Positions 35,786-46,582 of a stretch of 61,579 bases of DNA are shown here, piece after piece (position 1 is the first letter of the stretch; each line of letters starts with the position of its first letter). Position numbers and translations under genes: made by a program. The stretch lies in NCBI GenBank assembly GCA_025766275.1, contig JAFKAC010000215.1, forward strand, positions 1 through 61,579, given 5' to 3'. Source of the DNA: Lactarius indigo. Its lineage: Eukaryota; Basidiomycota; Agaricomycetes; Russulales; Russulaceae. Under the pieces are notes generated by a model. It had not been told where the DNA came from. It saw only the letters and a list, made by a program, of their open reading frames with translations, and did not search any database.

Positions 35786-36893
35786 CGATGGATCCAACGA
35801 GTAGACTGGAGGCGGCGTCAAAAATTCCTAGGATGGTTTTGGGCGTAAACGGCGTCTGACGAGAGAGGGTGTTATATGTCGTTGGAATGATTCGGGCAGC
35901 GACCACCACGAATGATCCGAAAGATGGGCGCTTTGTAATCGACTTGTTGTCTATGTCTCCGGAGAAGTCTAGTAGTTTCGGTTTCTGTATTGTGCGTTTT
36001 TGCGCTTGTGCTCGTGCTTGGCCCGAGGGGCAACGCAAGGCAAAGGGGGCAAGCGGCAGAGCTGTGCCACTCTCTGCGGCGAATTCACCTCGTTATCTGA
36101 TCCCGGTCAAAGCCCACACAGAGGCTTTTCTCTATTCTTCCCTTTCATAAAACCATCCACAGCTTTTTTCACCTTGGAACTTTGGCACCAGTGCCGGTGC
36201 CCTTTGACGGGCCCATTTTGTGCCAGTCATCGTGACGGGCGGAGTCGTAGCTATGTTACCCGAGCCGACTTGCTCACACACACTGTTGTCAGGACACACA
36301 ATCATCGATTGGCATTAATAGAGTCTCTGCACAATCTTCGCATGCCCTCCCAACAATGTATACAAGCGAAAAACGTAAAGAAACAAAAAAAGATGTACTT
36401 TCCTATTGTGTTTGTGTGTGTGTATGTCGGAAGAATAGAGAGGTGTTGAACCGCCACAGTAAAGTCCACCCTGATGGGAGAGGGCAAAGCGTTTGCCCTT
36501 GCCCCTCACCCTTTCCCCCCGTCCACGGACCAAGTCGCACACCACGCGATAGGAGCCAAGACGCACGTGCTGAAACGACATGTGTAATCTGATGCCACGT
36601 GATACCCCATCGAATCGAATCGGGCACCTTTGCCCGATTGGCGTTCCCTCCCCAAGGAACGGATGGAGCGGATGGGAACCACCTCTTCCCAGGTTTTCGG
36701 CTACAGTGATTCACGGCGCTTTGTTGGGCTGCATGCGAGCTCGTCTTCGAAATTCATTCATAATCCCAAGAGGCGTTTGCCTTTTGGAATGTATTCCAGG
36801 CACCTTGAGACGCCCCTCGTCTCTCCCAATGGGCAAATCCCGTCCTTCTTTTTGCTTTAAAAACGAACCCATATCCCACCCAACCTGTAACGA
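35786..36893. other. Divergent intergenic region
   Basis: This lies between the start codons of the transferase-like gene and the P450. It contains short frames only and a GT-rich tract at 36405-36425. The sequence gctttaaaaacg near 36853 lies about 40 bases before the P450 start and is a possible TATA-type element. Confidence 0.5.
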
Positions 36894-39055
36894 ATGGCTA
36901 CCAACGCATCCCTCGTAGCACTCGGTATCTGTACCTGGCTCTTCTCCCGGTGGATCTCTGCACGACGCCTCAAGCTACCACCCGGTCCTAAGCCCGATCC
37001 CTTCATTGGCAATCTTCGTCAGATGTCTTTCGACAGCCAAGAGCTACGCTTCACAGAGTGGGGCGCTGTCTTTGGTATGTGTCCTTGTTACACTCGTCGC
37101 TGGTATCACTTGACATGCTCTGATAGGCGACGTCGTGTACTTTCATATCTTTGGACGCTCGATGGTCGTGTTGAATACGTTGAGAGCTGCCCAAGACCTC
37201 ATGGAAAAGCGCAGCCTCAATTATTCCTGTCGTCCCCGTTTCGTTCTTATAGCCGAAATGTGATTGATCCCCACACTGGGCCTTCCTCATTCACTCACGT
37301 ACTCCTCGGCAGGATGGGTTGGGACGCGTCCCTTCCCCAACTCCCATATGGCCCCCGCTTCCGCAGACAACGTCGTCTGATACAGGACCATTTCACCAAG
37401 GGCGTACACACCTTCCGCCCCACCCAGCGCACCGAAACTCGTATTTTATTGCGTAGTCTTCTTGAAACCCCGGACGCTTTTCTCCAGCATATCCGACGGT
37501 AAACACACACCTTCTTATCTTCGTTTACCTCACTCACCCCATAAAAGGTTTGCAGCGGGGACGATCATGAAAATAACTTATGGCCACACCGTCCGCTCGA
37601 CAGATGAACTCTATGTGCGCTTGGCAGAAGAAGCCGGAACAGACACCGTCACCAGCGGTAGCCCGGGGTCCGTGCTCGTCGACTTTTTTCCTGCCCGTAT
37701 GTCGCAATCTGCCGCGGCTCTACCGTGAACCTCCCCTAACCGAACCCCTTTAGTAAGACACATACCTACGTGGATGCCAGGAGCCGGTTTCAAGCGACAC
37801 GCCCTCCGGACCCGAGCCAAGGTCCGGACTATGCACGATGCGCCATATGAGATGGTACAAAAAACACTGGTGAGAGGGAATGCCTCGGACTCTCCCGAAA
37901 ATAACGCAATTCCCTCATTCTCTCGCTAAAGGCCGCGGGCACAGCCGTACCCTCCTTTACGTCGAGACTCATCTCGGACAACCTAGCCGCCCCTGTCCAT
38001 GACGAGGAAGACATCAAAGGTGTTGCAGGCACCCTATACGGAGGTAATTTTATTGATCGGGACGTTTAGCCTGACGCTCACACTTCACATGTTCTGATCA
38101 GCTGCGGCGGACACAGTACGTCCGATTTGTCATCATGAGGGGCCTGTGCTGAGCCATTCTAGACGTCCGCAACGCTGGCCACATTCATTTTGGCCATGAT
38201 ATTACACCCAGATGTGTTTGCAAAGGCACAGGCCGAAATCGACCGTGTCGTAGGATCCGACCGTCTTCCAGACTTTCAAGACAGAAGCTCACTTCCTTAT
38301 GTCGAAGGCGTAGTCAAGGAAGTCTACCGGTAAGGGGTCGTTCTGCTCCAACGATTCCATTTTGATCTCCATACCCGCTCCACCTTATCTAGCTGGCACT
38401 GCCCTGTTCCACTTGGTTAGTCGTTTGGGCTATATCGCAGCACTCACTCATCCAATCGTGCAGCCGTGCCTCATCGATCGATGAACGATGACCAATATAG
38501 GGGGTACGATATTCCCGCCAACGCGGTGATCATCCCGAACGTCTGGTCAGTGGATGAGCGATACGATATCCACATCATTCTTACATCATCTTGGCAATAG
38601 GGCAATGACGCGAGACGAACAGATGTATCCAGACGCCCACAGGTTCAACCCAGAGAGGTTCCTAAACCAAAATGGACCAGAGGATGAGCAGACGGACCCG
38701 AAGGACTTCGTTTTCGGCTTTGGTCGGAGGCAAGCTCCATTTTGATGCCTGCCCTTCACAATCTGAATGCTTCTTCCAGGGTATGTCCAGGAAAAGCCTT
38801 CGCGGATGCAAACGTCTGGATAGCTACGGCTTGCATAATTGCTGCGTTCCAGGCGCCGGTGTCGCGCAACGAACGTGGTGAAAAAGTGACGCCCCCGGCG
38901 CGGTTCACATCGGGGTTTGTGCGGTGCGTGCGTACAGTATCGCTCGCCCCATGTCGCTCATGAAATGGAATAGGCACCCGGTACCTTTCTCGTGTGATAT
39001 CAAGCCCAGGTCACCGTTGTATTCCGAACTCATCAATCAAGCCGTCCTTCACTGA
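36894..39055 (+). CDS. Cytochrome P450 monooxygenase
   Basis: Thirteen exons join in phase to 505 residues: 36894-37074, 37127-37259, 37313-37498, 37548-37696, 37754-37869, 37932-38043, 38102-38115, 38163-38329, 38393-38415, 38464-38545, 38601-38729, 38780-38923, 38974-39055. An N-terminal membrane anchor is followed by the hinge [11 protein letters not shown]. The I-helix oxygen-binding motif is AAADTTSATL, the ExxR motif is EVYR, and the haem-binding loop is [13 protein letters not shown]. The C-terminus reads [15 protein letters not shown], as in agaricomycete P450s of the large CYP5144/CYP512-like assemblage (exact family not assignable here). Exon 7 has 14 bases and exon 9 has 23. The intron inside the haem loop (38730-38779) uses a GC donor. 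The substrate is unknown; no biosynthetic cluster is evident. Confidence 0.93.
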
Positions 39056-39200
39056 CTTGGTAATCTCTACAATTACAATTTTTCGGTTTTTCCCTATCAC
39101 GAATACTAGAGTATGGCAGTTTATGACGCGGATGATATGCACATTCACGGTTGAGATCATTGAGAGGTTGCACCAGATTCGGACAGACACTGAGGTGTAG

Positions 39201-39696
39201 TTATGTAAGCTTGCGACCTTTCTCCCCACTCCCGTACGTCGATTCTACAGCTAGATTCAGAACCAAGCAAAGCTGGCTTCGGAACGTGATCAAAGTGACC
39301 CACCAGTCGCCGATGGCCGTCATCTGCTCCCAGCGCTGCCTGCTTCTTCCGCGAGCGACGATGCCCTGAAGAAGCTCGATGTAGGCAACCAAAGCGTAGC
39401 TTCCGCCAAGTATGATGTTCTGGGCCCACTTGTCGTCAACAGTGATGGGGTTAGTGCGTCTAGGCTGTGCGCAAGTTTTTTAGTTTACTCCATCATCGTC
39501 TTTTTTTTTTTCTTCAGACGCTCTCCCGTATCACCAATTGGCCAAACATGACTCACGCAGAGCGAGAACGGACGTTCCGCGTTCTCGCTGCTCGGAACCA
39601 GTCAGTGTGCACCACGTCACGCTTGTACTAGATGATCATGGTCTTACTACTGTAGGATCCGGATGGCGAATCAGGACCAGGAACAACAGACGTCAT
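39201..39696 (-). CDS. Possible small two-helix membrane protein
   Basis: A three-exon model gives about 110 residues. It starts at 39696 (MTSVVPGPDSPSGSY), splices to a basic segment (RTRNVRSRSARTN), then to ITVDDKWAQNIILGGSYALV and beyond. Two hydrophobic stretches (ILGGSYALVAYIELL and WWVTLITFRSQLCLVLNLAV) could span a membrane. Exon 2 has two acceptors three bases apart, both in frame. The last exon ends TAA at 39201. I recognise no family. Support is only the splice-consistent frame and the hydrophobic pattern, so it may be spurious. Confidence 0.38.
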
Positions 39697-41013
39697 TATC
39701 TGCGACTACAACTGTATCGGCGTCAGTGTCAGCGCCAGGAGAGTCGGTGAAAGAGTAGCTCCGATACTGCTGCAAGGCGAGACGGCAGCGGTGTGATAGA
39801 CGTTTAAAGAGACCGGGTTACTGTAACGTGTAGTTTTTTTTTCAAGAACGATGGATACACGCTTTGTGTTTGTCATTCTTAAGAAAAAAGGCGTACTGTA
39901 TTACTGTACGTGTGTAAAGCTAGAAGCGCTGTCAGTGTCAGTTAGTCGGCTCGTTGACTTGGTCGCCCTATCCCCGATTTCGATCCCGATCTCGCGTTGG
40001 CTTATGATTCCGTCCCTTGTACATCGGGCACCCATCGTTATATGCACCCCCCCCCCCCCCCCCCCCGATCTGCTGCTTCTCTGCCAAATGGGAGATGAAT
40101 GGATGGATGAACGAGCTAACGATTCGGTTGTTGTTTGTTCTTGTTTGACGCTTGTTTTTGCCTACGTTATGTATGAGCTGGAAGGACTCCGCGGTTACCA
40201 GTAATGGAGACGGCGTGTTGAAGACGGCCTCTCTCTTCAAGTTATCGCCTTTTTTACACGCTATTAAGGCTAGGCGGCTAAGCGTCGTCAAGGCGTGAGG
40301 AGGGAGGGAACTCGGAAGGGCCCGAACAAAGATTCTTTTGTCAATCGGGACAGGGCAAGGCAACGCAGAAAGAAAATTCTTCGGGGGGAGAGGGGGGAAG
40401 GAAATCTCTTCCGCCAACAGGTGGACCTGTCATACTCGTCCTGTTTTGGTTTCTGCGCGTTGACTTCCGAAATTTGAAAAGGTTGAACCCGTCAATGGGG
40501 CCGCTCCCCTGACTACTGCGACACATGCCAAACGTACTGTAGTGCCGCACTATCCAAGACACTGTCCTACGCCGTCCTACGGTTGTTATATCGAGCTGCG
40601 AAACGGCTGTTGAGATGCTGCAAAACAGCCACGAGCTGGCAGCATGTCGATCCATCACGCGCATCACGTATTGTTTTGTCCGTCGTTGCTGCACCAATGC
40701 ATCATTTTTGTTTGCCACGCCACGACGCTAGTTGTTTCGATCATGCGCATTTCCTATTCCTACATAAAGTACCGTTAAAGTAGACGTAAACCACGTGTTT
40801 AGGCTGTGCGCCGCGAACAAAGAAATGTTGACAATATATAGAATAGACCCCCTCGTGCTCCGGACCAAGTGATGTGTCAGGAAGCAGGTAGGCAGCGAGG
40901 CAAGCTGCAAACACCCTCGGGTTCCATTTGCCACTTTGTCGCGGCGCTGGCCGGGCTGGGGTGAAACAAGTCCGAAAATACGGGGTACGGCACGAGGCCC
41001 GCCTCGCGTCGTC
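39697..41013. other. Intergenic stretch with poly-C run
   Basis: No gene recognised. A run of about 17 C residues lies at 40050-40067, followed by purine-rich sequence at 40295-40400. The frames on either strand are short and lack domains. Confidence 0.5.
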
Positions 41014-42201
41014 TCATCGACGATGGCTGACCTCCTCAATAGCCGCGTGTCCTCCGGGCTGCGACTCGACCGAGGCCTTTGCGGCGGCCGAGTCCTGTGC
41101 AGCCTTGAGCCAGTTGCCGACGCCGACCGCGATCGCTCCAGCAGCTTGCACGGCGTGCGAGGCGAGTAGCGTGCCGCCTGCGGCGGTGGAGAGGCCCGGG
41201 AGTGCGGGGAGGCTGCCGACGGTGATGAGGACTGCCGAGAGCGTCGTCATCACCTTGGGGTGTTCCGAGGTGAGGAACTCGAGCGCGTTGGTGGCGTTCA
41301 GTAGCCAGAGGGGCGCCTGCGCCTCGGTCGTGGTCACTGCGGGAATGTTTTTTAATTAATGAGTCGGGTTAGGAGTGAGGGGCTGGAAGACGCACCTTCT
41401 CCAGACGGCGCTGCGGCAGCGGAGACGACGGCGGATGGGGTGGGCACGTTGGAGGCGGTGGGTGCGGGCGTGTTTGTGGAGGATGAGGCGAGGTGTAGCT
41501 TCCAGAAACTCGAAGAGGAGCTCGTCGTGGGCTCGGGCTTGACGACCTCCCAAGCGCTCTCCGTGGAAGCGGTCGAGGGGTCACGATGCAGCCAGGTGGC
41601 CCTCCTCTTCGGTGGGGGTTTCTCGGTCTCGACCTTCTCGGGGATGGGGAAGGACTTGTGTTCGATCGTCGGGCTCTCGCTGACCGTGGCCCTGCGCGTC
41701 ACCGTCGGCTTTTTCTTGTCGCTCGACTTTGTCTCTGCAGGCTCTTCTGAAACCTCTTGCTTATCTCGTCCGACGATCCACCACAAACCAGTGGACTTTC
41801 TCTCGACTTTGATCGATTCGGTCTTCTTATCGTCAATGTCCCCTATCAGGAAAGTCAATCGAACGAAGAGGGGTTGGAGAAGCGAGTGACGCACAGCCCA
41901 TGTTCTTCATTGCGATCTTGAACCTCTTCCAGTCCCACTTGTAGTTCCCGCCGTGGAGGTTGCGCAGGACCTCCTTGAGCTCGTCAAGGCGTTTTCGTGC
42001 CTTGTCTCCGAGGAAGCGCTGGCCGACTTTGTGCCAGTACTCCTTCGGAATCTTGCGCTCTTGGCAGCCCTGCTTCACTTGCTCCAGCCATGTGTCTACT
42101 GGCGGGTCCTTCTTTGGGTTTCCGAGAAATCGTGGTGGGTTCTTCCAAGAGCTGAGGACGGGCTCAAGGTCGAATTCTTTTAGTTTGAATGCGTCGAGCA
42201 T
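41014..42201 (-). CDS. Gag-like N-terminal protein with hydrophobic tail
   Basis: Three exons (42201-41895, 41842-41396, 41336-41014) join in phase to 358 residues. The first 100 residues form a compact, aromatic- and charge-rich unit: PPRFLGNPKKDPPVDTWLEQ, then EYWHKVGQRFLGDKARKRLD and GGNYKWDWKRFKIAMKNMGW. This resembles the core of retroelement gag or gag-derived proteins (PP..WL, then a W..V...L..A..RL pattern). A Lys/Glu/Ser-rich disordered region follows. The last 100 residues contain hydrophobic stretches (VMTTLSAVLITVGSLPALPG, ALHAVQAAGAIAVG-like) able to enter a membrane. No zinc knuckle, protease or polymerase is present and no LTRs flank it, so it behaves as a stand-alone host gene. 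The role is unknown and the gag relation is inference. Confidence 0.75.
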
Positions 42202-42776
42202 AGTGGAAATACTAGGGAGTAGGGAGTAGAGTGTATCAGGCGTAAAATTCCTATGGGGTTATTGTCTTTTTTCTCGCCCATTTCGTATGTTCTTATGTAT
42301 GTCAGGAAGGGTTGCCTCGAGGTAGAGGTGAGGAATCTTAACGCAAACGGCGCTTCGTTAGGCCGGATCGGTTGAATGGTTAGTCACTTCGATAAAGAAC
42401 GGGTTCGGGGCGTGAAGTGAGCCGTAAATCATGGGGGGTTGTTTGGGGGTTCGCAATCGTGATACGTCTACACGTGTTCCTCGCCAACGACTGGGTGGAC
42501 AGCTAGTGCACTGCCCTTGACTCCGAGTTCACATGGAAACCCTGATCCTAACGGGAAAAGGGGGTACTTCACCTTGGCCGGCTCGTATCACTGGCCTGGA
42601 TGTCTCGATCCAACGATCGGACAGATGCACGTTCGTAGTAAAATGAAGGACCCGGGTGGACAGCATGCAGGGATACCCCAGACGAGCAACTTCCTTGCTG
42701 GCGTTACGATTACGCATTTATACATCACAATGAGTCGGGCCCTTTTCATTTAATTAGCGTAGCTGTAGGGGATTAT
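42202..42776. other. Intergenic spacer
   Basis: This lies between the gag-like gene start and the ARPC5 stop, both on the minus strand. It contains short frames only and is probably the promoter of the gag-like gene plus the 3' region of ARPC5. Confidence 0.5.
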
Positions 42777-43411
42777 TCATACCAATCTGCGGTCCGTCAT
42801 GGCCCTAACGATACATCCAGTCCCTGCAACCTCTGTTAGCTAATGGTGGGTTAGAAAGAGGATGAGCGTGGACAGGCGTGGCATTTGGCACACCTTCTCG
42901 TGCCAACCCAGAAGGACGCTCCCACTGACGTCTCCCCAACCGGGTAAACCCATGCCCTTGTATAAGTACTTCATGAGGGCGTCCTGCGCCTCGGCGGGGA
43001 GAAATTTGACCACATTCGGTATGTCCGTCGACTTGGTGCTATTAAGCACCGTCACGAGCGTCTGGAGCGTGAGGTTCTGGAGCGGAACATTGTCAGAGAT
43101 CGTGCCATGCCGAGTTCGTCCATAAGTCACCTTGGCTTCGTCAACGTTGGGACCGTAAGGGGGGTTTTCGAGAATGGTGACTAGAGCACCGACGGTGTCA
43201 CCTCTGATCCGAGGGGCACAATGAGCTGCGGGCGGGCGGCGAAGATGGTGGTTGCTCACTTGGCGAGTGAAGTTCTGACTGCGGCGGCCTTTGCCTTTGC
43301 GTCTTCGACAACCTGCAGTGGTTCGCGAGGGTCCGGGTCATATAACTCTGTCTCGAGCAGTACGTCTTCGTCGTAAGCATCGACGTCGATCTTCCTAAAG
43401 TTGATGTCCAT
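42777..43411 (-). CDS. ARPC5: Arp2/3 complex subunit 5 (p16)
   Basis: Four exons (43411-43260, 43203-43131, 43076-42894, 42839-42777) join in phase to 156 residues, the usual size. The chain starts MDINFRKIDVDAYDED and continues LLETELYDPDPREPLQVVED, then the strongly conserved GALVTILENPPYGPNVDEAK, QTLVTVLNSTKSTDIPNVV, MKYLYKGMGLPGWGDVSGSV and LLGWHEKLTEVAGTGCIVR. This is the small scaffold subunit of the Arp2/3 complex, which nucleates branched actin at endocytic patches. The gene is divergent from the F-box/WD40 gene with 157 bases between start codons. Confidence 0.95.
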
Positions 43412-43568
43412 TGGCGGTTGTCGATAAGATGAGAACCGTCACGTGGCTCACGGGACATGACTTGAGTCATCCGCGCATCCGCTTTGATCCCGTTGACCCG
43501 TACGACGACGAGCAAGCACGTAGTTCTTCTGCGTGTAACAACCTTTTCTTGCCAAGCTTTCCCGTTTT
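43412..43568. promoter_or_regulatory. Divergent promoter, ARPC5 / F-box-WD40
   Basis: Start codons on opposite strands are separated by 157 bases, so the two genes must share their control region. No single regulatory motif stands out. Confidence 0.5.
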
Positions 43569-46131
43569 ATGCGCAAAGGCCCCAAGAGTAGTTCCCAGAA
43601 AGACAACTCTATCCCCAGCGCAGCTTATCGTAAATTCACACCGACTCTTCAACATGGCTCTCTCTCTTCACCGTTGCTCTTGCTTCCCTCAGAGACTCTC
43701 ACTCATATCACATCATTCCTCGACCTTCCATCTCTCCTCTTCTTCTCACAGACGTGTCTGAAATTCTATGGACACGTCGGTGACGATAATACGTGGCACC
43801 GTGCCTTTGTCTGTCAATTCTTTGGCATACCACCAGAGAGCGCCTTGAACGATTTCCAACCACCACTGACATTCAGGTCGGCCGGAAAAACTTGGAGGCA
43901 TGAATTCACACGCCGTAACATTATCAGGAGGTAAACGTGAACATCTATCTTCTAGACGTGATCCGTCCAAGAGCTTACGCTTCTCGTCTTCCAGGCTCTG
44001 GTCACTCTCCGTAAATGCCCCCATATTGCATGACCCTCTTCACGCTCGCATATCTGCGGTTCACGTCATGCCCGATAGCGCGCTTCTCAGTGCTTCCATC
44101 CAGTATGGCCTTGTCGCCCGTTCGTTTCCGTTCGCAGGCAACGTCCTAAAAGGATACCTCGACTCAACTGGCGTCCCACCCGGATTGACCTACAGAAATC
44201 CAAGTACCGAACTCACACCGAATATCAGTGTGTGCGTCCTCGCTTCCGATGGCACTACTGCGAAGGTCATCTGGGGAAGGCGGGATGGAAGCGTATGCAT
44301 CGTGTCCCACCCTCACACCATGAGCGGGACTCGGGCCCCTGTTCGCATTCACACGAGTTTATTGCATCAAGAACATGACGGCGCGGTACTTGATGCGACC
44401 TGGGCCGCCAATGGTGACGCCTTCGTCACGGCTGGTGCTGACGGGCGAGTAAAGGTTTGGACCACCACACCCTTCCGCTGTTTCTGGACCTCCGAAAGGC
44501 ATTTGCTAGGTCTAGGAACAGATGCAATTGTCAGGGTTGTTGAAGACCTCGATAACGGTTTGGTGGTGGCTACCAGTAGAAGCGGCGACATCATCGTCCT
44601 GTCGGGTTTCAATATTCCCCTCGGCCCTGTCGATACCCCTCAGCCTATCATACACGAGTTCTGTATCTCAGCACGTGAACTATCAAAGGCAGACGTAGGA
44701 CTCACTCAAACACAACAGTCAGCGGACATATTGTCATTTCTTCCCCAAGTCAAGTCTTCCACGAGGCTATCTGTCCTCATTTGCCGTGTGGATAGCACCC
44801 ATTTCTACCGCTGCACCGTGGACCTACGTAGCAAACAAGTTACTGCCAACGTTTTCGGCAACCCCGCGTTCGGCACCATCCGTTGCATTCAACCAGCGTT
44901 CTCAAATGACCATACCGAACAGGATTTCGTCATAGCGGGCACCCAGCTCGGTTTCGTCAGCATCTACGATTGGGGCAACACCTCCCCTTCAAGCGAGGAT
45001 CTTCTAGGCAGCCGGCACGCCGACGTTTTTGCAAATGCCCACGTAACTAGCCTGGCTATCAACGCCTTTGTCATTGCTGCGGGTTCGGCTCGTGGAGCGA
45101 TCAGGGTCCTCGACTTGCTCACATTGGAAACCCTAAGATCAATTGCTGCACCTATGAATCGTGACGTAGGGCAGATTGAGCTCATAGGGGAGGCTTTGGT
45201 GGCTATCATTGGCGGTGAGGTATTGGCATGGAGCTCAGGGCGTTTCAACCCCGGTGGCAAAGATACCCTGAAGAGCAAGGGCAAGGGGAAGCAACACTCC
45301 CACAAGAAGTGGTTCAGTACGTTTTTGGGAGTGACCTTTGACAGCGTAGACATCTCACAATATTTTACAGAGCAAGTAGAACTGAAAAACGAAATTTTAG
45401 AAGCCAAGAGCCGTCTCGTAGAAGAATCGCATAAATCCTGGCGTTCCATCGGACCCGAGCGCGAACAGCTGAAAAAACTTCAGGATATCGGATTAAGTGA
45501 GAGGGAGGCTGTGGAGTACACCCTCATGTTGAGCAGGGATGAAGAATTACAGAAGGTTCAACGACGCATCGAGCACGTGGACGAACAGGAGGTCATCGAG
45601 GCTGACGAAAGCTCTGGGCGTCAATCAGGGCCCAACCCCTTGTCTTCGTCTCCCATAGATCGTTACTCTCCACCTCCCGGTTCGAGCTCCCATGGACTGC
45701 CTGTGTCGTTGGCGCCACCCCCGACTTCTAATGTCAAGGTGCAAGTCTCACCCCGCTTCCATCCTGAACCGAAAAAGGCAGGAGGATTACCCGGCAGCCC
45801 CCCGGACTCGCGGTCCCCCGGAAGCGTGTGGTCGTCACCATCTCGTTCTCGGCCGACACTCGGGCCAACCTCTTCCCGGGCCATCTCTTCGAAGCAGACT
45901 TCCACGTCTACGCCCACGAAACAAAATGCGTGGCGCAAACCCTTACCGGGTACAGGGTCATCCGTACCCTCCACAGGACCAAGAAGTAGTCTGGTGACCC
46001 CATCTACATCCGGAACTCATTGGGAAGCCGAAGCGGAAAGGATTGGCAGAGTTGAAGATCTCGAACTCCGGTTTGCCCTTGAGCTCAGTTTGGCCGAGGC
46101 GCAAAGTTGTGAGCGTGCTATAGAAAAGTGA
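43569..46131 (+). CDS. F-box / WD40 / UIM protein, Ufo1-like
   Basis: Two exons (43569-43930 and 43974-46131) join across a 43-base intron to 839 residues. An alternative 25-base intron ending at 43955 is also in phase but improbably short. The F-box is at about residues 35-80 (LLLLPSETLTHITSFLDLPS). A WD40-type propeller follows (HDGAVLDATWAANGDAF, TAGADGRVKVWTTT, VIAAGSARGAIRVLDL). A Ser/Pro-rich linker leads to the end. Two segments look like ubiquitin-interacting motifs: REAVEYTLMLSRDEE at about 630 and, more clearly, DLELRFALELSLAEA at about 815. F-box, WD40 and C-terminal UIMs together are the architecture of budding-yeast Ufo1, an SCF receptor controlled by its UIMs. A substrate-receptor role in SCF ligase is well supported; orthology with Ufo1 is inference. 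Confidence 0.87.
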
Positions 46132-46582
46132 AAGGTGCGGCACGTGCACCCTTTCTCACTTGGAAATTGAATTGTCCGATTGTCCGTTGTTTGCGGTTTG
46201 CGTTACGTTGGTTTTGGTCTCAGTTTGATTCGTTCATAACACTTACAACCAAATGAATTATTCAACCAAAAATTTGCTTATCTGTCGGAGAGATACGGCA
46301 AAGCGTGTTATGCATGAGGCGGAACTTGTCAAGCATACGATTTCCTCGGGTGGGACCCGGAATGCGCACAGACACCGCTTGTGGTTCATGCGATCCGGTA
46401 TTTGGGCCCAGGTCACCCCTGGTGCATTTCTAGGCCGCCCATGTTCCGCCGCAAGAGGTTTGTGTCACTTCACTGGCTCTTCCCCCTATCTCTTTCTTCT
46501 CTGCACCACCTATCTGTTAACACTCCGACGAGCTAACCATCAACGGATTTTGGGTGAATATTTGGTTCGAAGCGACGATGCA
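46132..46582. other. Intergenic spacer
   Basis: This lies between the F-box/WD40 stop and the deaminase-like start. A 155-codon frame crosses it but resembles no protein; only its last part, from 46583, is used as exon 1 of the next gene. Confidence 0.5.

Noticed and set aside
40050..40067. Poly-C run as a regulatory or structural element
   Set aside because: It is a simple homopolymer with no symmetrical partner or repeat; slippage is enough to explain it.
41359..41889. 176-codon plus-strand frame
   Set aside because: It is exactly antisense to exon 2 of the gag-like gene, which has splice-consistent exons; no domain is seen in the antisense reading.
43931..43955. 25-base intron in the F-box/WD40 gene
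   Set aside because: It is in phase but too short for splicing; the 43-base alternative ending at 43973 is also in phase and preferred.
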